Under the pieces are notes generated by a model, which saw only the letters and a program-made list of their open reading frames with translations, was not told the DNA's origin and made no database searches. Below, piece by piece: positions 53,227 to 62,070 of a stretch of DNA of 64,000 bases. Where the stretch lies: the NCBI RefSeq assembly GCF_030506285.1, contig NZ_CP119422.1, forward strand, positions 1,550,001 to 1,614,000, given 5' to 3'. A program made the translations under genes and the position numbers. This DNA is from Catalinimonas niigatensis (GTDB lineage Bacteria; Bacteroidota; Bacteroidia; Cytophagales; Cyclobacteriaceae). Position 1 is the stretch's first letter. Each line of letters opens with the position of its first letter.

Positions 53227-53857
53227 GATTCATAATTCTAACGATGTTATTTACTAATTTTTTACATTATAATAATTAATATCGGTTTTATTGATTTTTT
53301 TTCAATATGATTTATAGAACTACTTGACTATGAATTAACTAATTCTCTATGAAAAATACTTCAACATCACTAGGACAGAAAAAAACTGTGCCCTTGTCTA
53401 AAATGATTAAATGGACTAAGTACTTAATCTTAAAAGTGTAATAAGGGCTTATATGTTAAGTAATGTTCCAAACTTTTTACTGCTATTTGCCTTGCTCTAT
53501 ATACGTTAACATTAAATAGGCTTATTAAAAGTCAATATTGACAATAACATTTTTTTCTGGCAGACCTAACAAAATCTATACGCATCAAATCCGCGCAGCG
53601 GTGGCCTTCATCAACGTTAACAAACATTTAGTAGGAATGCTGGCCTTTTTCAATATCCCAAACAGTCCATCTACAGAAATGTCTATTTCATAAAGATCAT
53701 TATGGTTACCTGCAACTGGTTCGAACATGGATAGTGGGCCCGGCGGCTATCATATCTTTGCTGAGTAGCTGGTACAAAAGGGTAGTAGATTTATCAGGTT
53801 TTGCAATACAAATATCTTAAGCCCTTCTTTTTTTCTCAAAATGTCAAGATCACTTCA
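53227..53857. other. Spacer with a transposase relic
   Basis: 630 bp upstream of the sigma gene, downstream of the sulfatase-rhamnosidase gene. The only supportable content is a DDE-transposase fragment at 53585-53728. The part nearest 53226 presumably holds the sigma gene promoter. Confidence 0.45.
53585..53728 (-). pseudogene. IS4/IS5-type DDE transposase fragment
   Basis: The minus-strand frame reads MFEPVAGNHNDLYEIDIS followed by VDGLFGILKKASIPTKC. This resembles the segment of IS4/IS5-type transposases with GNHHDLY and the spacer before the second catalytic Asp. A shift near the end gives FVNVDEGHRCADLMR in another frame, similar to the LNADAGFD motif. Only about 50 residues survive. 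No inverted ends were found. Confidence 0.5.
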
Positions 53858-56800
53858 TTAAAAAGAACTGACGCTTAATTCTAATGTGTTCACCCCCGGT
53901 GACAAACGTATGCTTTCAAATGAGGTATCTACCGGTTGACCATTCAGCGTGATGGTGTCGTCCTGTCCATATTTCAATACCAAATCAGCAGATACATTGG
54001 CAGGTAGCTCAAACACATAGCGCTGCAAGCGGGCATTTACTTTTTGGTAAGATGCCTTTACAACTCCAGTCACAAAAGGCACCTCTATTTCAGAGGATTG
54101 CAGGCTTGCCAGCTGAGGCTGAATACTAACTATGGAAGCTCCTGGTATTTTGGGTTCAATGCCCCACATTTTTCGGGCAATGACATTTCCGGGTACTGCG
54201 CCCCAGGCATGGTTCCAATCAGCATTGGGCTTGTACTTCATGTCCCAGGCCTCCAGGGTGATGGTAGAACCTATGGCAATCATGTTCCACCAACTCCGGT
54301 CATGGGTTGCGGTCATCAACTCCAGAGCATAGTCCTCTGCTCCGGCGTGATAAAGTCCATCCATCAGATACTGCGCGCCATACACACTACAGGCCATGCC
54401 CCTGCTTTTGATAAACTCTACCACAGAAGGGATGTACTGCTCAGGAACCATATCAAATGCTAGCGGCATCATATTGGCATGCAGTGATGCATGATCTGTG
54501 CCCTCTCCATCTACATATCTACCTTTTTCTTTGTCAAATAACTTCTCATTTACAGCTTTCTTCACTTTTACCGCCATGAGTTCAAATGCTAAAGCATCCT
54601 CGGTTTTACCCAGCACCCGGGCAAATTCCGTCATGATACGCATATTCTGATAAAACAAGCTGTTGATCACTGTGTTGATGGGCATAAAGACAAATCCGTC
54701 TCTTTCTCCTTCTTCTGTGGCCAGTTTCCATCCGGTATCTTTCTGGGCAGGAGGCCAGTCCACAATGTCCCGCATTTTGATCTCCGGATCTTTAAAACCC
54801 AGCTTTTGCATAAATTCCGGCGTGGCTTTTTCTGAACTGATGAGTCCATCGGGCCGCGCCAGTTCCATCAGTGTTTTATGTTTTAGCGCATCGTAATGTT
54901 TTTCTATCAGTTCGGTATTGCCGGTGTAGCTGTAATCTTCATAAAACATCAGGGCTACATGCAGCTGCCATTCGGTGGGCCAGGTCGGGTTTTCCATGAA
55001 GTATTCTATGGTCCTGCGGGCAATGGCGTACTCTCTATCCACAGCATAGTGGCTTAGCTGATTGATGTACGCATCGGCCTCATAAGGTATTCTTTCCCTA
55101 TCGCCATCTACATATAAACCTGCAAAAGAAGTGGCTTTGATAGAATATTTACACAAATCCCATATCTGATTGAGAATGGTATCGGAACTGATAAAACGGC
55201 TCTGATCCTCTTCAAAATAGGTATGATAAGCTATCTGATGCACATCTTCAGGATGGATCTCAGCTGCCGCACCATGAATTTCTGCATAGCGGAAAGGCAG
55301 CAGTACCGGAAAGGAATCCGGCAAGGCCACGGCAGCGGGCAGGGTATTCCTCTCATCTGCCTGTATTGCTATGCTGTATTTTTGCTTGCCCGGCTCTACG
55401 GCAAGATTCACTTCCTGATACCTGATATGTCCTTCAGGCTGGGAATTGATTCTACCCTTCGCCAATTGCTCCCCCAGGCGTATGGTCAAAGTTTCCGCTT
55501 TGCTGGCAGTATAGTTGAGTTCCAGGGTGGCAAAAGCATCTTTGCCAAAATCCAGCAGATAGCCTCCCCCCTCCAGGCGAGTCATTTTTACTGGTTTGAT
55601 ACTGTCTATTTGGAAAATATTGGGTGTGGTGATTTGAGACTGCTTGTTATTTGAAAAAGTAAAAGATTGTGGTTCTGAATAAGCTCCCAAACGGTTGTGT
55701 TCACCCCAAAGCCTTACTTTGCAGTAATACGTCTTACCATCTTCTAGTGGTTTACCTGCATGTTCTAAGTTGATGGACTGAGCAGATCTAACCTGTCCAC
55801 TGTCCCACACATCACCGATGTTTTGGTCAATATTTTTCCGGGATGAAGCGACTAACAGCTGATAGCCCAATTGCTTTACGGCTCCTTCGGGCACCTGCCA
55901 TTGATACTCTGGCTTTTGGTCTACAATGCTTACTGCCCCAGGTTTTCGGATCAGTTCTACCGTCAAGCCTTCCGGTTTTCCTACCGTAGGGTCCTGGTAT
56001 TTTTGGATCAGCTCGTCACACTTTTCCCGCAGTTCTGCCAGTACCTTCTGATATTTCTTTTGATCCGCCAGGTTTTTAGTTTCCTGTGGATCTTTACTGA
56101 GCTGATATAGCTCTTCTATGGATTGGTCATTGACATACCTGAGATACTTCCAGTCTTTTGTCCTGACACCTTCGCTGGGTGGGATATTTTCAAATTCCCA
56201 TAAATGCTCAATGAGCACGGTATCTCTTTCTATGCTTTTTGTCTCTGCCTTTACCAGGGGGAGCAAACTCTTTCCCTGCCAGGAAGCGGGAATTTCTACA
56301 CCTGCCAAATCCAGCATGGTGGATGGTACATCTACGTTCAATGCCATCTCCTCTAAATCCCGGTGCATATTTACTCTGGGATCATGGATGATGAGGGGCA
56401 CACGAATGGAGTTGTCATACATCAGCCACTTTCCGGCTAGCTGCCGCTCTCCCAGAAAGTACCCATTATCTCCCATCAGGATGATCACAGTATTCTCGGC
56501 AAGTCCTTTTTCCTCTAATTTCTCCCTGATCTTTGCAATCTCCAGGTCAATGCCGGCAATCATACGGTAGTAGCCTTTTACGCTGTGCTGGTATTTTTCG
56601 GGAGTATCATAGCGCCAGTGCCAGCGGGTGCGGTTGAAACCTTCTCTTACTTCCTTTGGAAGTTTTTCAAAATACCGGTCTTCTTTCAGGGAGGGATCAG
56701 GTACAGTAACATCTGCCAGTAAATGCTCCGTTTCCTGCTGCCAGAAGTATTGATCTTCAGCACCGTCGTGGGCGTGTGGGGCACTGAAACTAAGACTCAG

Positions 56801-57376
56801 ACTAAAAGGCTGATGATCAGGTGCACGATCAATAAAATCCAGGGCTTGTTGACCGGTATAGCGGGTCAGGTGTACGGTATCGTCATGCAGTGTTTTATAA
56901 AAGTAGCCCCGCCTGTCATCGTAAGCGGTATTTCTATCATAGCTTTCATAAGCATCAAACAGCTCGCTTTCCAAATCAGTCCTTACACCCAATTTTCCAT
57001 AAAAGCCGGTATAGTATCCAGACTCCCTCAGCACTTTGGGATAGGCCATGTTCATAAATTCATCTTTTACCGTACTGGTCTGGAAATTATAGCCATGTGT
57101 GCGCTCATACAAACCCGTGAGCAAAGTTGCCCGGCTGGCAGCACAGATGGGCGTAGTGACTAAAGCGTTTTTGAAATATACACCTTCTTCTGCCAGACGG
57201 TCCATAGCTGGAGTACTGACCAAATCATTACCCGCATAGCCTAATGCATCCCAGCGCTGGTCATCAGTTAAAATAAAAATGATATTCGGTCTTGTAGGGT
57301 TTTCCAGCTGCTGACAGTAGACCTTAAGAGTGAAGCCTTGTAGTAATAAAAGTATGCAAAGGAATCTAATGCTCAT
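53858..57376 (-). CDS. Sulfatase fused to GH78-type alpha-L-rhamnosidase
   Basis: 1172 residues, secreted. Sulfatase domain about 28-470: metal Asp pair in ILTDDQRW, formylglycine motif [11 protein letters not shown] (Cys78, C-x-A-x-R), YGKLG, MGDNGYF. An Ig/fibronectin-like linker follows (about 485-575), then a rhamnosidase beta-sandwich (about 590-720) and the (alpha/alpha)6 catalytic domain with [15 protein letters not shown] (756-770, Glu761 a candidate acid) and [18 protein letters not shown] near the end, then a C-terminal beta domain. The same two-enzyme architecture is reported in ulvan-degrading Flavobacteriia, so it may desulfate and remove rhamnose from an ulvan-like glycan. Confidence 0.87.
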   Translation of the reverse strand: MSIRFLCILLLLQGFTLKVYCQQLENPTRPNIIFILTDDQRWDALGYAGNDLVSTPAMDRLAEEGVYFKNALVTTPICAASRATLLTGLYERTHGYNFQTSTVKDEFMNMAYPKVLRESGYYTGFYGKLGVRTDLESELFDAYESYDRNTAYDDRRGYFYKTLHDDTVHLTRYTGQQALDFIDRAPDHQPFSLSLSFSAPHAHDGAEDQYFWQQETEHLLADVTVPDPSLKEDRYFEKLPKEVREGFNRTRWHWRYDTPEKYQHSVKGYYRMIAGIDLEIAKIREKLEEKGLAENTVIILMGDNGYFLGERQLAGKWLMYDNSIRVPLIIHDPRVNMHRDLEEMALNVDVPSTMLDLAGVEIPASWQGKSLLPLVKAETKSIERDTVLIEHLWEFENIPPSEGVRTKDWKYLRYVNDQSIEELYQLSKDPQETKNLADQKKYQKVLAELREKCDELIQKYQDPTVGKPEGLTVELIRKPGAVSIVDQKPEYQWQVPEGAVKQLGYQLLVASSRKNIDQNIGDVWDSGQVRSAQSINLEHAGKPLEDGKTYYCKVRLWGEHNRLGAYSEPQSFTFSNNKQSQITTPNIFQIDSIKPVKMTRLEGGGYLLDFGKDAFATLELNYTASKAETLTIRLGEQLAKGRINSQPEGHIRYQEVNLAVEPGKQKYSIAIQADERNTLPAAVALPDSFPVLLPFRYAEIHGAAAEIHPEDVHQIAYHTYFEEDQSRFISSDTILNQIWDLCKYSIKATSFAGLYVDGDRERIPYEADAYINQLSHYAVDREYAIARRTIEYFMENPTWPTEWQLHVALMFYEDYSYTGNTELIEKHYDALKHKTLMELARPDGLISSEKATPEFMQKLGFKDPEIKMRDIVDWPPAQKDTGWKLATEEGERDGFVFMPINTVINSLFYQNMRIMTEFARVLGKTEDALAFELMAVKVKKAVNEKLFDKEKGRYVDGEGTDHASLHANMMPLAFDMVPEQYIPSVVEFIKSRGMACSVYGAQYLMDGLYHAGAEDYALELMTATHDRSWWNMIAIGSTITLEAWDMKYKPNADWNHAWGAVPGNVIARKMWGIEPKIPGASIVSIQPQLASLQSSEIEVPFVTGVVKASYQKVNARLQRYVFELPANVSADLVLKYGQDDTITLNGQPVDTSFESIRLSPGVNTLELSVSSF

Positions 57377-57455
57377 AATGGTTGATGATCACACTTAAAA
57401 TATTTCATATCAGATGACTATTTAACATTTCAATAGGTTAAAGACTATTATTCAT

Positions 57456-58850
57456 TTATTTTTTTACATTGCTTTTAGCGATATGCTTTAGTAAATGATC
57501 TTTTAAAGTTTTTTGCGCTTCTCTGTGCTTTACCTGCCCTGCAACATTGAACATCTCTCCCGGATCATTTTGCAGATCAATCAGCATTTCATCGCCATTA
57601 TCATATAGCGCATACTTAAATCTTGCATCCCGAGCCATAAAACCAATTTCATTCTCCATAAACAGGTATTGTCGGGCTTGATAAGCTTTGTTATCATTTT
57701 GTAAGAGCGGAACAAAGGAAATTCCCGGCAAGTCTTCTGGGACTTTAATCCCGGCAAGTTCGCAAAGGGTAGGATAAAGATCTAAGCCATTGGATATCAA
57801 ATGCTGATCATCTGTTTCACCCTTATTATCCATCCCCTCATACCAAACGATCAAGGGTATGTTGGAGGACTCTTCATAAAACACTGTTTTATGCTCCAGC
57901 CGATGCGAGGCGCTCATTTCGCCATGGTCAGAAGTAAAAACGACAATGGTATTATCCCTGATTGCTGAGTTTTCCAGAGCGTCCAGCACTTTTCCAATTT
58001 GCTCATCAACCCTTTCTGTCAGGCGATGGTATGCCCAGCGATGCAGACGCCAATCTTTTTCCTTCCAATACTTACGGGCATCAATCGTAAAAGAATGCAG
58101 CTCTTTTAATTGCATAATGGCAGCCGGCTCGTTATGGGTTGGCTCAAAATTATCCGGTAAGGGAGGGCAATACGATGCAAAAAACTCCTTTTCTGTAAGA
58201 GAATCAGGAATTTCTACTGCTTCTAGTAATGGTATAGGTATTTCCGCGGGCGCCCTGTTTTCAGGAGGAAAATGTCTGATCGCTTCATAACAAATATCAT
58301 GTGGATTGATAAAGTTGACAAATGCAAAAAATGGTGATATTGTATCTCTGTTGAGTAAAAATTCTTTGCTTTTTTCTGCCAGATCATCCCGCTCATCCAA
58401 TGAAATTAGCTTATCAAAACCATAAGTTTTGGCATCTTTGCCCCCTGACGGCAAATGGACTTTACCTCCATAAAAAGTCTCGTAACCCGCTTCCTTGAAC
58501 GCAAATCCTACTGATTCAGGTATGATTTCCAATAAGTTATCCTGGTCAAGTTTACTTGCATTGTGCCGCATATTAATGGCAGTAGGGTACCTGCCGGTCA
58601 GTATACTAAACCTGGAAGGTGAACATACAGGATTGGTTACATAGGCTTTTTCAAACCGCATCCCCTTAGCAGCCAACTTATCTATATTTGGGGTCTTTAG
58701 CCACTTATTTCCTGCACAGCTCATCATATCAGCATTTTGCTGATCTGTCATGATAATTAATACATTGGGTGGTGAATTTTGCGCCCATACCATGACAGGA
58801 AGGTATAGCGCAATCAATATCTGTATTCCTATTTTAACAGTCTTCTTCAT
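57456..58850 (-). CDS. Secreted sulfatase (S1 family)
   Basis: 464 residues, signal peptide (LIALYLPVMVWAQ). Asp in IMTDQQNADM, formylglycine motif CSPSRFSILTGRYP (Cys76, C-x-P-x-R), GGKVHLPSGG, FTSDHGEM. Length normal. It follows the fusion gene 79 bp downstream of its neighbour and is transcribed with the cluster. The DQQNADMMS start suggests an S1 subfamily different from the arylsulfatase at 44458; the specificity cannot be read from the sequence. Confidence 0.9.
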   Translation of the reverse strand: MKKTVKIGIQILIALYLPVMVWAQNSPPNVLIIMTDQQNADMMSCAGNKWLKTPNIDKLAAKGMRFEKAYVTNPVCSPSRFSILTGRYPTAINMRHNASKLDQDNLLEIIPESVGFAFKEAGYETFYGGKVHLPSGGKDAKTYGFDKLISLDERDDLAEKSKEFLLNRDTISPFFAFVNFINPHDICYEAIRHFPPENRAPAEIPIPLLEAVEIPDSLTEKEFFASYCPPLPDNFEPTHNEPAAIMQLKELHSFTIDARKYWKEKDWRLHRWAYHRLTERVDEQIGKVLDALENSAIRDNTIVVFTSDHGEMSASHRLEHKTVFYEESSNIPLIVWYEGMDNKGETDDQHLISNGLDLYPTLCELAGIKVPEDLPGISFVPLLQNDNKAYQARQYLFMENEIGFMARDARFKYALYDNGDEMLIDLQNDPGEMFNVAGQVKHREAQKTLKDHLLKHIAKSNVKK

Positions 58851-58905
58851 ATTAGCTTTTGAGTTAAAGTTATATTTTTCAACAGTAATAGAGAAAATGA
58901 ACCTC

Positions 58906-60546
58906 TTATCTTATCAGCTTGTCAAAACTAATCGGCTCACCTTCCCAATACCACACTCCCTCTTTATTCTCCAATACACGATGTTTGCTACCCGGAGCTA
59001 ATGGGGCATCCTGTTCCGGCAGCCAGGTCGCCAGTTCTTCTTTAATTTCTGCGTACTCAGGGTGAGCTGCCAGATTTGCCCATTCGTCCTTATCTCGCAG
59101 ATGATCATACAACTCCTCCGAACCATCCGCATAGCGGATGTAGCGCCACCGCTCAGTGCGCACTGTATGGTTGCCGGGATTATGAGTCGTCATGGCCGGG
59201 CGTTCCCGCGAAGCATTTGCATCTTTCAGCTGCGGCATTAGCGATATGCCTTCAATTTCTTCTTTCTCAGGCAAGCCTGCTAACGCTACCAATGTCGGAT
59301 ACATATCCAAAAGTTCGGCGGGCTGCGATGACTTTGCCCCTGCTGTTACCCCCGGCCCGGCAAAGATCAACGGTATCCGTGTTGACCTTTCCCACAAAGT
59401 GTTTTTACCGGTAATTCCTTTTTCACCCATATGGTAACCATGATCTGACCAGAATACAACAATGGTATTGTCGGCCAAACCCTGTGCTTCCAGCGCGTCA
59501 AGCACCCTACCCACCTGCTCATCCATAAAACTGATGGTTGCCAGATACGCCCGGACTTTCGCCCGCCATTCATTGTTTTTTATCACCCAGGAGAGCCGGG
59601 GCTCCGGCAGGTACCAGTGCAGGTACCAGGCAAAATCCGGAATGTCATCACGATCTCCTTCCGGGGCAGGCGGCAGTATTACTTCTTCTTCCGGATAAAG
59701 ATCAAACCACTTCTGCGTAGTATAAAGGGGCACATGGGGCTTATTAAATCCGACTGCCATGAAAAAAGGTTTATTACTCTCCCCCTCTCCTAATACCTCT
59801 AGCTGTTTCACTGCCCAGGAAGCTACCTTATAATCATCCATCAGTGAATCTTCTTCTTCAGGAAACACACCCCAGTCTATCAAAGGATGGTCCACCATAT
59901 CAAGAGGAACTTTCACAATTTTCTCTTCAGGAAAAGGTTTATGCCCGCCATCCGGTCCCCACTCCTGGAATTCAACCTCACGTTCTTTGGGGGTAATGCC
60001 TCCATGAAAGACTTTGCCCGCCGACATGGTGCGGTAACCGTTGGTAGCAAAATACTGAGGCAATGTCACTACATCCTTTGTTTTGTCAACCTGGCGATGC
60101 CGCGGAGCGAGTCCGTAAATTCCTGTAGTAGAAGGACGCAAGCCCGTCATGATGCTTACCCGGGAAGGGTTGCAAAGGGGAGCCTGCGTATGGGCATTGG
60201 TGAACAGCGTTCCGCGCTTTGCAAGACGGTCAATGTTAGGTGTCAGAACTTGCGGATGCCCGTTAAGCGCTCCTATCCAGTCGTTAAGATCATCGCTGGC
60301 GATAAATAGTATATTGGGGCGATCACCTTTTTCCTGTGCCTGTAAAGCTCCTATCGGCAAACTGCCTAAAAGCAACAGAAGCATGAACATTTCCAGACCA
60401 AACCATGACTGTTGACAGGTTGGCTTTGCCGGTACTTCACGCATAATACCCATTTCCAACTGACTTAAAACTTGAGTAGTAATGCTATAATATCTACCCT
60501 TAACAGAATCGTTCATACCTATCTCGGTTGAGCTTGTGTCTTGCAT
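58906..60546 (-). CDS. Secreted sulfatase, iduronate-2-sulfatase-like
   Basis: 546 residues as an open frame. The hydrophobic signal is at residues 54-70 (FMLLLLLGSLPIGALQAQ), so the true start is more likely Met35 (about 60444) or Met53. Catalytic features: FIASDDLNDWIG, CNPSRVSIMTGLRPSTTG (Cys125, C-x-P-x-R), SAGKVFHGG, FWSDHGYHMGEK. This set matches iduronate-2-sulfatase-type (S1_7-like) enzymes, which in algal-polysaccharide loci act on sulfated uronic acid or rhamnose units. The SusD gene ends just upstream at 60565. Confidence 0.88.
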   Translation of the reverse strand: MQDTSSTEIGMNDSVKGRYYSITTQVLSQLEMGIMREVPAKPTCQQSWFGLEMFMLLLLLGSLPIGALQAQEKGDRPNILFIASDDLNDWIGALNGHPQVLTPNIDRLAKRGTLFTNAHTQAPLCNPSRVSIMTGLRPSTTGIYGLAPRHRQVDKTKDVVTLPQYFATNGYRTMSAGKVFHGGITPKEREVEFQEWGPDGGHKPFPEEKIVKVPLDMVDHPLIDWGVFPEEEDSLMDDYKVASWAVKQLEVLGEGESNKPFFMAVGFNKPHVPLYTTQKWFDLYPEEEVILPPAPEGDRDDIPDFAWYLHWYLPEPRLSWVIKNNEWRAKVRAYLATISFMDEQVGRVLDALEAQGLADNTIVVFWSDHGYHMGEKGITGKNTLWERSTRIPLIFAGPGVTAGAKSSQPAELLDMYPTLVALAGLPEKEEIEGISLMPQLKDANASRERPAMTTHNPGNHTVRTERWRYIRYADGSEELYDHLRDKDEWANLAAHPEYAEIKEELATWLPEQDAPLAPGSKHRVLENKEGVWYWEGEPISFDKLIR

Positions 60547-60564
60547 ATTTTTCCACGGCTAAGC

Positions 60565-62067
60565 TTACAGATATTCAGGATTCTGTTGCAGACTTGGGTC
60601 TGTTTGAATCGCACTGGCAGGAATAGGATACAAGACCTTGATATCTCTAAAAGCAGCATCACCTACATGTACTTCAGATCGGTTCTGCCTTTCGTTTTCT
60701 CCATGGGCTTCCATTACTTCAAACACCTTATTGGTTCTCACCAATACATCCCAGCGATCGGCTTCCCCATAAAATTCTACCCTTCGCTCATGAATGATAT
60801 CTTCAAGCGTTACGCTCGCCACAGTTGGCAAGCCTGCACGGGTTCGTACCTGATTCACTAACGCGACAGGATCTCCTCCTCCAGCTCTCAGATAACATTC
60901 AGCCAGCATGAGGAGCACATGCGGATACCTGAACAAAGGAAAATTAGTTCCGGTTTGGTATTGTATGCTATGTTCTGAATCCCAGAATTTTTTGTTAAAA
61001 GGAACAATATTACCTTGATAGAAGCCATTCACTTCATCAATATAGCTTAAGTCTATCATTGATTTTCTATCGTCCCCTTTCTCAAATGATTCTATCAGAT
61101 CAGTAGTCGGAATATTCATTCCCGTTCTGGCGATTTGCTGAGCATGCCCCAGGAGTTCCGGTCCTGCATTCCAGGGTGCAAACAAGTACATATACATGCT
61201 GCTTAATCCATAAACACCCTCAATAAATTGAACTGAAAAAATCAGTTCCTGATTATTCTCATTCTCTACATCAAAAACATCTGAATAATCTTCTAATAAC
61301 ATATACTCTCCACTATTTATGACAGCTTCAAGTTCTGAAGCGGCTTCGCTATAACGCTCCAGTTCCATCAATTCTTTGGCCAGAAGCGTCCTTGCTGCTC
61401 CTGAAGTAGCTTTTCCCTGATCCTGGGCTGAATAATTAGCTGGCAATGCTGTTTTTGCTTCATTCAGGTCAGCAAGAATAAGCTCATATACCTGTTGTTT
61501 GTCAACCTGTGCATTGTTGGCAAAGGCTTCTTCGTAGGATGCAGTGGGTTCAGTCACCAAAGGTATGTTACCGAAGTATCTGAGTAGATAAGAGTAGTAG
61601 AGAGCACGCAAGAACTTGGCTTCCGCCACGATCTGCTCTTTGTTATCATACTCCTTGTCTTCACTTTGTTGGATAACAATATTAGCCTTTCCTATTCCTT
61701 CATACGCAGCATTCCAGAATACATTTACTACAGGATTCGTAGTAGCCATGATAAAATTGTCCAGATACCAAGTAAAATGCCCTGACAGATCTACTGTGTT
61801 ATACTGATAGGTAGAGTTGTCTGATCGTAGTTCAGACATAGCCCAAAAACCTCCGGTTCCCGTTCCTACATTAGTACCCCCAGCCATCGTTTGAAGGTTG
61901 GTATAGACAGCATTGGTGGCCTGTCTAAAATCCTGCTCGCTCTCAAAAAAAGTTTGCGTACTTAGATTTGTTACCGGATCTTCCTGCAGAAAATCATCTT
62001 CATTGCAGCTTATTAAAGCAAAGCTCAATAAGCCTATAAGTAAGTATGTTATATTGCTGTTTTTCAT
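60565..62067 (-). CDS. susD: SusD/RagB-family outer-membrane lipoprotein, second copy
   Basis: 500 residues. Lipobox FALISC, then NEDDFLQEDPVTNLSTQTF, TPR region with EAKFLRALYYSYLLRYFGNIPLV, and the C-terminal LMLAECYLRAGGGDPVALVNQVRTRAG and ERRVEFYGEADRWDVLVR. It is divergent in sequence from the SusD at 46270, suggesting a different oligosaccharide. It starts 4 bp after the stop of the SusC gene at 62071, so the pair is translationally linked. Confidence 0.92.
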   Translation of the reverse strand: MKNSNITYLLIGLLSFALISCNEDDFLQEDPVTNLSTQTFFESEQDFRQATNAVYTNLQTMAGGTNVGTGTGGFWAMSELRSDNSTYQYNTVDLSGHFTWYLDNFIMATTNPVVNVFWNAAYEGIGKANIVIQQSEDKEYDNKEQIVAEAKFLRALYYSYLLRYFGNIPLVTEPTASYEEAFANNAQVDKQQVYELILADLNEAKTALPANYSAQDQGKATSGAARTLLAKELMELERYSEAASELEAVINSGEYMLLEDYSDVFDVENENNQELIFSVQFIEGVYGLSSMYMYLFAPWNAGPELLGHAQQIARTGMNIPTTDLIESFEKGDDRKSMIDLSYIDEVNGFYQGNIVPFNKKFWDSEHSIQYQTGTNFPLFRYPHVLLMLAECYLRAGGGDPVALVNQVRTRAGLPTVASVTLEDIIHERRVEFYGEADRWDVLVRTNKVFEVMEAHGENERQNRSEVHVGDAAFRDIKVLYPIPASAIQTDPSLQQNPEYL

Positions 62068-62070
62068 CGC

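Noticed and set aside
53716-53745. GGTTCGAAC, resembling a tRNA T-loop
   Set aside because: The flanking bases do not form the 5-bp T-stem and no acceptor or anticodon arms can be drawn; the stretch reads better as a transposase relic on the other strand.
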